Shown here piece after piece: positions 59,601 through 64,000 of a DNA stretch of 64,000 nucleotides. Origin of the DNA: Tribonema minus (lineage: Eukaryota; Sar; Xanthophyceae; Tribonematales; Tribonemataceae); assembly GCA_017506865.1 (NCBI GenBank), contig JAFCMP010000053.1, forward strand, positions 1 to 64,000, given 5' to 3'. Numbering within the stretch: the first letter of the stretch is position 1; each line of letters opens with the position of its first letter. A model generated the notes under the pieces. That model was given only the letters and a program-made list of their open reading frames with translations, did not search any database and was not told where the DNA came from. Both the position numbers and the translations under genes were made by a program.

Positions 59601-62600
59601 TTCAGGTACTTCAGCAATGCAGGCGTCTTCGACGCGAAGCGCGGCGGCGCCAGCCAATCAGAATCCACCGCCACCGCCTCCGCCTCCGCCGGCAGCAGTG
59701 ACCCCAGCGGCGTCCGCTACGTGGTTGAGCACTGCGAGGACGAAGGGGGGCCGCGGGGGGGGCGGCCGGGGGTCGGGGGCGAGGTGTGGAAGGAGGCGTG
59801 GAGCGGCAACGCGGGCGAGGCTGTGTTGAAGGGGCTGCTGCCGGGCACGCAATACAGGTTTGTATGTACTTATGCTTAATTCTTGCTCAGGGCGCGAAAA
59901 AGCCCAGATGCTGGATGTCCATGGACCTGCAGCCAGAATCTACATGTGCCTTGCGAACTTTATTTGCTTCCGCTTGAGGGGCGGAACCCCGATGAAAAAT
60001 GGGAGTACGTACATGTACTGCTGGCTGCAGCGCTCAGCAGTGTCCCACGCTGTCATTTGAGGCAAAAGTGCGCGTGCACACTCGCGCGCACTCGTGCTCG
60101 CATCCATGGCGTGCGTGAAGGTCGGAAGTGCGCTGCTTCGAGCGCTGCTGCAACGGTGCGCGGCGAAGTCGCGCGGTGCCACGGCCGGTTGCAGTGCCCA
60201 GGCATGTGGTTCTGCAAGTGCTGATACGCTGCCTGGCACCCAGTACAGGTACATGCGTACACATTCGCACGTACTGCAGTGTGCAGTGCTCAGCAATGTG
60301 CTCAAAGCGGCGTCACATGGGCACCGTCAGCGCCGCCGGGGGTGCTTCAAGACAGTTTGAGGTGTAGTGCTCTTGCAGGCATTCACGCTGATACTGTCAG
60401 GCACTCAAGTGGCACAATCGCGCACGTCTGCCACGTGGAAATGCTAGAATGCTTGAGGCATCATGAAGCCGATTTTTCGGATGAGCGCTGCTGACAGGCA
60501 TGCCTCAGCAATGCTGCAGCATGGCGTGCGCAAGCGAATCCCATGTAGAGTGTCAGCGTTGACTACCCATGGAAGTGTACCTGTGCTGAAAGCTTAAAAG
60601 CAGAGGCTCGGCACATGGCAGCATTGGGAAGCGCGCCTTCTGCAGAGCACATGCGCACTATTTGAATGTATCTTTCACAGTCTTCTAAGTTAATTTTTTT
60701 TGGGACGGCTGCACGGCGAAATGCTGCAACGAAATTCAGGTTCTAAATACTCACAGTTTCAACCTGTTTTGATTTGTCCAATTGCTTGACTGTTTGAACA
60801 TGCTTGCGGCGACTGTTGTTCTAACGCTGTCTGCGGTGGCAAACGCTGCCACGCCCACAGGTTCAGAGTGGTTGGCCTGAATAAGGAGGGTGTGCGTGGC
60901 CCCAACATTGCTTTACCGCTTTTTATGAACATGCTTGCGGCGACTGTCGTTCTGACATTGTCCACGGTTGCAAACACTGCCATGAACCGCAGATTCAGAG
61001 TGGTCGGCCTGAACAAGGAGGGCGTGCGCGGCCCCAATGGCGAAAGCGTCGTCGCCACCACGCTGCTGGAGACGCCGGCCGTGCTGAGCATCGCTGCGCC
61101 CAAAGGCAAGTCACCTGCATAGTTCAACTTATAGTAGCGTCGTCGCCACCAGGCTGCTGGAGACGCCTGCCGTGCTGAGCATCGCTGCTCCCAAGGGCAA
61201 GTCACCTGTGCACTATAACTTGCAGTAGTGTTGGCGGGCTGGCGGGCTGAGCATTGCTGCTCCCAAAGGCAAGCCACCTGCGCAGTACAACTTGCAGTAG
61301 TGGCCGCTCCGCTGAGCACGACTGCTTCCAACAGGCAAGTCACCCGTGCAGCGCAACTTGCAGAGGCGGACACTCCGCCGAGCATCGCTGCTTCAAAGAG
61401 GCAAGTCACCTGCATAGTTCAACGTGCAGTGGCTGCTCCGCCGAGCATCGCTGTTCCAGAGGCAAGTCGCCCGCGCAGTGGCCAATGGCGTGCACATTTC
61501 TTAGGGTTTAGGGTTAGGGTCAGGGTTAGGGTAAGGGGTAGGGGTAGGGTTAGGGTTAGGGTTGGCCGCCCCCAGGGTGCACTGCCAAGCACATGAACAC
61601 TCATGAGCATCAGTGCCACACTCACTATGCTGCGCCGTTTGGCGCTTTCTGCAACCGCCCCCAGGCTGCATCAGCAGGCACGTGAACGCTCATGAATACC
61701 AAAGTCATTCATTTCAATATGCAAACCATTCAAAAGATCGTAGAGCTCTAGGTGGCAAGGTGCGGTTAGCCTGCCACCAACAACCGTGGTCGCCGCTGCT
61801 GCGGCAATTGGCCACAAGTCAGACAGTGCCACCATATCCACAGCAGTCAAAAGACTTGTGTGTACAAGCTCTTGAGCGTTCGAGGCATGGGCTTAATAAG
61901 CTCTTTCTGCCTGACAGGCAAATGCGAGCCCGTCATGGATACGTGCGTGCGCATTCGGTGGGCACCTTTGGGCCCCAGCGGGGGTCTCAAGGGGGACCAG
62001 CGCGTCGCAGCGATGCTCAGCCAGTGGACCAAGGCCGAGAGGGCGGAAGACAGGGGGGTCTCCGTTGCCAAGGCATTCGCCAGGTGCGTTACCCTGCCGC
62101 ACTTCTTATATACCTACCTACGTGTAGATACATACATACCTTGGGCACGAGGAAGCACCCCACGCCTAAAAGAGATTTGCGTTCGCCAGGTGCGTTACCC
62201 TGCCGTACTTCTTACATACCTAGCTTCATGTATACATTTTCATACCTTGTGCACGAAAAAACATTCCATTCTAAAGAGATTGGGGGGGGGGAGTGACGCG
62301 GACAGAGACAGCCAGCCTCCTGTGCACCTTGCGCTTGAAGCAGTCCAGAGACCATCAACCTCCACATTTGTATCTGCCTACATACCTATACCTTGGGCAC
62401 AATGCATGTACCTCTGGCACAGCATGCACGCTCTGCACTGCAACTGCTAGGCTTGTGAGTTGGGGTTGCGTTTTGACAACGACGAGCGTGGTCGAGCGCC
62501 TTGTACCTAACCTCCACCCTAACCCAAACCCTAACCTCAACCCTTATAGCGCTTTGTCGTGATGAGGCGTTGGTCGTGCAAACATCATCTTGGCTTTTCT

Positions 62601-64000
62601 GCGCTGCAGGTGAACAACAGGGATGGTACCTTCAACAACGCACCACACGCCCTGATCCCATGTCTACGCCGGCTCTGCGGCAGACAAGATCCTAACCCTA
62701 ATCCTAACCCTAACCCTCATTCTAACCCTGAGGTCACGCACAGTCTGGGGCACTGCAGTCATGAGGGTGCCACAAAGCATGACACCGAATTGCCCGGGTG
62801 CTGCGGAAGGTCTGTGCTTGCTCTGTTCCGAACAATGATGATATCAATCACACGCTGTCTGCTGCGCTGCGGATCAAAGGCTGCCAGAAGGAGAGTACTG
62901 CACCTGCCCTGATTTATTCATGAACTCTCTATTCTGACGCTTATACGGTAGGTATGATCGTGATGGCAGCGGCGTCATCGACCCCTTGTTGCTTGCCAAC
63001 GTGCCTGTACCTGCTTGATGATCGCAACAATATACCTCCACAATGCTCTGATTCGAAAATCTCATTTCTGGTGCCTATACGGTAGATATGATTGTGACGG
63101 CAGCGCCGCCATCGACACCGTGTTACTCCGCAACCTGCTCCCGGATTGCATCAATACACTGTCTGCTTCACGACAGTGTCAAGGCTGCCAGCAGAAGGAC
63201 GCCACACTGCCTTGATTCATGCAACCTTCTCTCTGGCGCTTGTACGGTAGGTATGACCACGACGGCAGCGGCGCCAATTGACCCCGTCAAACTCGGCAAC
63301 CTGCTCGAACCCGCTATAAGATTTGCAACAATACACTGTCTGCTGCGCTGCGATTCCAAGGCTGCCAAGGAGTAGAACGTAGCGATGGGCTGATTCGTAT
63401 GAAATCTCTCGTTTGGGCTGATTCGTATGAAATCTCTCGTTCTGGGCGTTTATACGGCAGGTATGATCGCGACGGCAGCGGCGCCATCGACCCCGTTGAG
63501 CTCGGCAACCTGTTGGAGGATCTCGGCGTGAACCCCACGGAGGAGCGGCTGCACGCCGCGTTCGGCGAATTCGATCTCGATAGGGATGGGCTCATCTCGC
63601 TGGATGAGGTGACGTGCCATGCTGTACTTCATGTGGACTGTGCACTTCTCAGATTGAAGTTTGTGCTTCACGCTGCACGCCGCGTTCGGCGTGTTTGATC
63701 CCGACAGGGACGGGCTCATCTCGCTGGATGAGGTGACGTGCCGCGCCTCAGAAGTAGAGGTTCGTTTCATGTGGGCTGTTCAATCCTCTAATTGAAATTT
63801 GTGCTTCACGCTGCACGCCGCATTTGGCGAGTTTGCTGATTTCACTCAGTGGTTGAAGTTTACATCATGTGGACTGTGCTTCAAATATGTTCAAGTTCAG
63901 TTTGCAATGTGGTTAGTGTGATCTCAACAGGGACGGGCTCATCTCACTGAATGAGGTGCTGTACTTCACGTGGACTGTTCAACCCTCAACCTGAAGTTTG
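35655..64000 (+). CDS. Giant EF-hand / fibronectin-III-like protein (22 exons seen, continues past window)
   Basis: Exons: 35655-35888, 37122-37889, 38668-38753, 40416-40488, 41506-41618, 43049-43114, 45058-45283, 46187-46418, 47293-47421, 48339-48484, 50016-50107, 51138-51412, 52674-52879, 53734-53922, 54559-54637, 56474-56673, 57786-57854, 58643-58848, 59606-59857, 60993-61105, 61918-62083 and 63461-63608. Together they give exactly 1356 codons with every phase matched; three introns use GC donors. Seen: charged helical segments (FNEWLRWKDRF, FESWAQQKD); EF-hand loops at residues 688-699, 1064-1075, 1116-1127 (weak, E at position 1), 1309-1320 and 1345-1356; and fibronectin-III-like segments around 937-1030 (DLQPNTAYAFRIRGFNGFGAGGY) and 1160-1240 (LLPGTQYRFRVVGLNKEG). 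I do not know a named orthologue. A calcium-responsive scaffold, possibly cytoskeletal or ciliary, is inferred. There is no signal peptide in exon 1. Confidence 0.82.
35889..37121 (+). other. Intron 1 of the EF-hand gene
   Basis: 1.2 kb with one copy of the dispersed element (36236-36400). A small extra exon cannot be excluded, but exons 1 and 2 are both phase 0 at this junction. Confidence 0.5.
36236..36400 (+). mobile_element. Dispersed element, copy 3
   Basis: Starts ACTAATCAAAAGATCGTAG and shares CCTTCCACCAATAA, GTGGCCGCTGCTGCAG and GGCCACGAATC with the other copies. It lies in intron 1 of the EF-hand gene. Confidence 0.65.
37122..37889 (+). CDS. Exon 2 of the EF-hand/FN3-like gene, with in-frame Gly/Arg/Glu-rich insert
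   Basis: Opens after CGCGCGCAG with ETWKAVAVALAAIDRS and contains MFDAFKRWSMEHRTFSSVV. A purine-only G-rich stretch (about 37690-37825) then encodes Gly/Arg/Glu/Lys. The frame closes with FIANALDDIGIK before GTGAGG. The G-rich stretch starts with a GTGAGG-like donor, but no acceptor downstream keeps phase and the sequence is purine-, not pyrimidine-rich, so I read it as coding. Confidence 0.65.
38920..39118 (+). repeat. Copies of the exon-3 donor end (EF-hand gene)
   Basis: Two copies of the end of exon 3 (encoding ERAREQEGERA..., core GGAGCAGGAGGGGGAGAG) at about 38930-38975 and 39058-39112, the second with a full CCAG|GTACGC donor. They follow the real donor at 38754. Confidence 0.75.
39826..39880. 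repeat. Interstitial CCCTAA tract
   Basis: CCCTAACC-type units in intron 3 of the EF-hand gene. A TTAGGG-oriented tract follows at about 39970-40022. Similar tracts lie at 54490-54515, 54656-54697, 56103-56137, 61503-61560, 62508-62545 and 62690-62728, in both orientations. Confidence 0.75.
40110..40770 (+). repeat. Copies flanking exon 4 (EF-hand gene)
   Basis: Upstream are degenerate acceptor/5'-start copies near 40130-40170 and 40300-40330 (GCACCTGGG-type). Downstream are two copies of the exon end AAGCGCCTCTTC...CCGCAG at 40583-40632 and 40710-40760, with altered donors (GCACGT and ATACGC). Confidence 0.7.
41085..42620 (+). repeat. Array flanking exon 5 (EF-hand gene)
   Basis: Before the exon are two copies of the acceptor/5' part (about 41090-41165 and 41335-41410, GGGGAGTGGCGCCCCC...TTTGACTTCAGC). 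After it are at least five copies of the 3' end plus donor (core GACCGTGGACCTCATGCGCG, then GGTGAGCGCTGC) near 41805, 41970, 42095, 42315 and 42575. The array extends roughly 1.5 kb around a 113-nt exon. Confidence 0.85.
41686..41704. repeat. Small hairpin repeat TTCCGC-loop-GCGGAA
   Basis: TTCCGCTTGAGGGGCGGAA forms a perfect 6-bp stem with a 7-nt loop, preceded by TTTAC. Related copies in the same gene's introns lie at 42207-42225 (degenerate), 58869-58888 and 59967-59986, the last two preceded by TTTATTYGC. Confidence 0.6.
43475..45120 (+). repeat. 12-copy array of the exon-7 acceptor/5' end with telomere-like spacers
   Basis: The block CAACGCTCAG|GCGGCAGCTCG...GGAGGCTCT (acceptor plus about 70 nt of exon 7) occurs near 43480, 43626, 43740, 43935, 44053, 44190, 44328, 44440, 44633, 44752, 44900 and 45046. 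Only the last continues into full exon 7. Spacers are CCCTAA-type repeats. Copies 1-5 and 6-10 form a higher-order repeat of about 699 bp (for example ACCCAATCTGATGCTCG at 43816 and 44515). Confidence 0.9.
45490..46135 (+). repeat. Copies of the exon-8 acceptor/5' end (EF-hand gene)
   Basis: Five copies of GCAG|GTCGGCCGCGCCCT...GAAGGAGT at about 45493, 45757, 45865, 45975 and 46078 precede the real acceptor at 46186. Each is followed by GTATGTATG-like sequence, spaced about 105-260 bp. Confidence 0.85.
46550..47220 (+). repeat. Copies of the exon-8 donor end and exon-9 start (EF-hand gene)
   Basis: Degenerate copies of GTGGGACTTCCTGCCGCCCG...CATGCAGGTGAG appear near 46555, 46660, 46790 and 46865. 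A copy of the exon-9 acceptor and start (CAGCCGGCTACAGCGCGCTG) is at 46987, then the real one at 47291. Confidence 0.7.
48025..48160 (+). repeat. Copy of the exon-10 acceptor/5' part
   Basis: A roughly 125-bp block (CTCATCTCAAACGGCG...GACAAGG) matches 48287-48400 and carries its own CGCAG acceptor. It breaks off before the EF-hand helix codons. Confidence 0.75.
48545..49205 (+). repeat. Seven copies of the exon-10 EF-hand end and donor
   Basis: Blocks of the form GAGGAGATGCGGCGCCTGG...GACACTAATAGGGTGYGTG follow the real donor (48485) near 48555, 48655, 48760, 48850, 48960, 49065 and 49160. They are separated by CACTTCAACT...AACTTCAGCTGC. The copies carry GT at the position where the real exon has a GC donor. 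Confidence 0.8.
50420..51010 (+). repeat. Copies of the exon-12 acceptor/5' end
   Basis: Four copies of GCAGGTGCACCTGGGAGACGAC...GGGCATGCC near 50427, 50637, 50797 and 50961 precede the real exon start at 51138. Confidence 0.8.
51540..51950 (+). repeat. Copies of the exon-12 donor end
   Basis: Three copies of CTGGACCTGCTGGCG...GGCGGTGGGTGACG near 51548, 51735 and 51868 follow the real donor at 51413. Each is followed by a TTACTTGAAGT-like tail. Confidence 0.8.
52450..53375 (+). repeat. Copies flanking exon 13
   Basis: An acceptor copy (GCTGCGTGCAGGCGCGGCC) is at 52459. Two donor-end copies (GCGGAAGCACCG...GTGGACCATGGCGGACCGT) are at about 53100-53165 and, shorter, 53325-53370. Confidence 0.75.
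55330..55690. repeat. TGCTGAGCACTGCTGCTGGTGA minisatellite
   Basis: About ten imperfect units of 30-40 bp built on GCTGAGC(G/A)CTGCTGCTGG lie in intron 15 of the EF-hand gene. Minus-strand ORFs across it are artefacts of the repeat. Confidence 0.7.
56020..57210 (+). repeat. Copies flanking exon 16 (FN3-like)
   Basis: Two acceptor/start copies (GAGCTTTGCAG...GACGCGGAGGGCGAC) are at about 56028 and 56268. Three donor-end copies (GCGACGCGGCCCTCGGCGCCGCCC) are at about 56810, 57003 and, weaker, 57160. The copies keep codons of the FN3 C-terminal edge. Confidence 0.75.
58240..59030 (+). repeat. Copies flanking exon 18 (EF-hand)
   Basis: Degenerate acceptor/EF-loop copies lie at about 58250, 58380, 58436 and 58500 (GGAxxxGGACACCGA type). 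A donor-end copy at 58955-59022 repeats GAGACCAGCGACGACGAGCG, but with TAG replacing the Trp codon. Confidence 0.75.
59245..59490 (+). repeat. Copies of the exon-19 acceptor/5' end
   Basis: A clear copy at 59418-59480 (CAGGTACTTCAGCAACGCG...CAATCAGAATG) and a short one at 59250. Both sit after C-rich tracts; the real exon starts at 59606. Confidence 0.75.
60795..61480 (+). repeat. Copies flanking exon 20
   Basis: A roughly 130-bp tandem unit (60798-60926) repeats the intron end, acceptor and start of exon 20 (FRVVGLNKEGVRGPN). Five donor-end copies (GCTGAGCATCGCTGC...GGCAAGTCACCTG) follow near 61175, 61250, 61313, 61378 and 61442. At least three of them keep the GCAAGT (GC) donor. Confidence 0.8.
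61728..61895 (+). mobile_element. Dispersed element, copy 4
   Basis: Starts TTCAAAAGATCGTAGAGCTC and retains GCGTTCGAGGCATGGGC. It ends about 20 bp before the exon-21 acceptor of the EF-hand gene (61917), so it borders the 3' splice site. Confidence 0.65.
62940..63310 (+). repeat. Copies of the exon-22 acceptor/EF-hand loop
   Basis: Three copies of GGTAGGTATGAT...GGCAGCGGCG...ATCGACCCC near 62947, 63083 and 63247 precede the real exon start (63461). Frames are open over the loop but break after it. Confidence 0.8.
63665..64000 (+). repeat. Copies of the exon-22 donor end
   Basis: Blocks of CTGCACGCCGCGTTCGGCG...GGGACGGGCTCATCTCGCTG, with GTGACGTGCC in the first copy, recur near 63674, 63810 and 63915 after the real donor at 63609. 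The array runs off the window. Confidence 0.75.

Noticed and set aside
1..64000. tRNA, rRNA or other structured RNA genes
   Set aside because: None was recognised by eye on either strand. The GTTCGAGGC B-box-like word in the dispersed element lacks a convincing A box and cloverleaf.

Overview
This is a nuclear, intron-rich eukaryotic window with no prokaryotic, organellar or viral gene block. Exons are very GC-rich. Introns are long and repeat-filled, with G/C runs and scattered TTAGGG/CCCTAA tracts. A 27-residue ankyrin repeat of the 'LQWARANGCPWD' type, a UNC-50 protein and an eukaryotic-type galactose mutarotase suggest a protist, most likely a stramenopile (ochrophyte) alga; the lineage is inference. 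I built spliced models by hand and required reading phase to match at every junction.

Layout: (1) <1-11054, minus: a large low-complexity protein with an N-terminal RING-like Cys/His cluster, 8 exons seen, running off the left edge. (2) 11001-19865: an old tandem duplication of about 4.1-4.8 kb. It left a truncated, frameshifted unc50 pseudogene (12105-15101) and a 54-bp remnant of gene 1's first exon (15102-15155). (3) 16205-22120, minus: an intact UNC50 gene, 5 exons, 259 aa. (4) 22286-23536, plus: an intronless ankyrin-repeat gene, head-to-head with UNC50. (5) 24857-35289, minus: galactose mutarotase, 11 exons, 357 aa, including a 28-nt microexon. (6) 35655->64000, plus: a giant EF-hand/fibronectin-III-like protein, 22 exons and 1356 codons seen, running off the right edge and head-to-head with the mutarotase gene.

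The most unusual property is how the introns are built. In most long introns the end of the flanking exon, together with its splice site, is repeated in tandem. Copies of the exon 3' end plus donor follow the real donor, and copies of the acceptor plus exon 5' start precede the real acceptor. Up to 12 copies occur (43475-45120), often separated by telomere-like repeats. Introns here appear to have grown by tandem duplications that straddle splice junctions and so leave the spliced protein unchanged. A roughly 170-190-bp dispersed element (4 copies) and a small hairpin (4 copies) also sit inside introns, some right beside splice sites.

The five genes do not form a pathway: membrane trafficking (UNC50), sugar anomer conversion (mutarotase), and three proteins of unknown cellular role.
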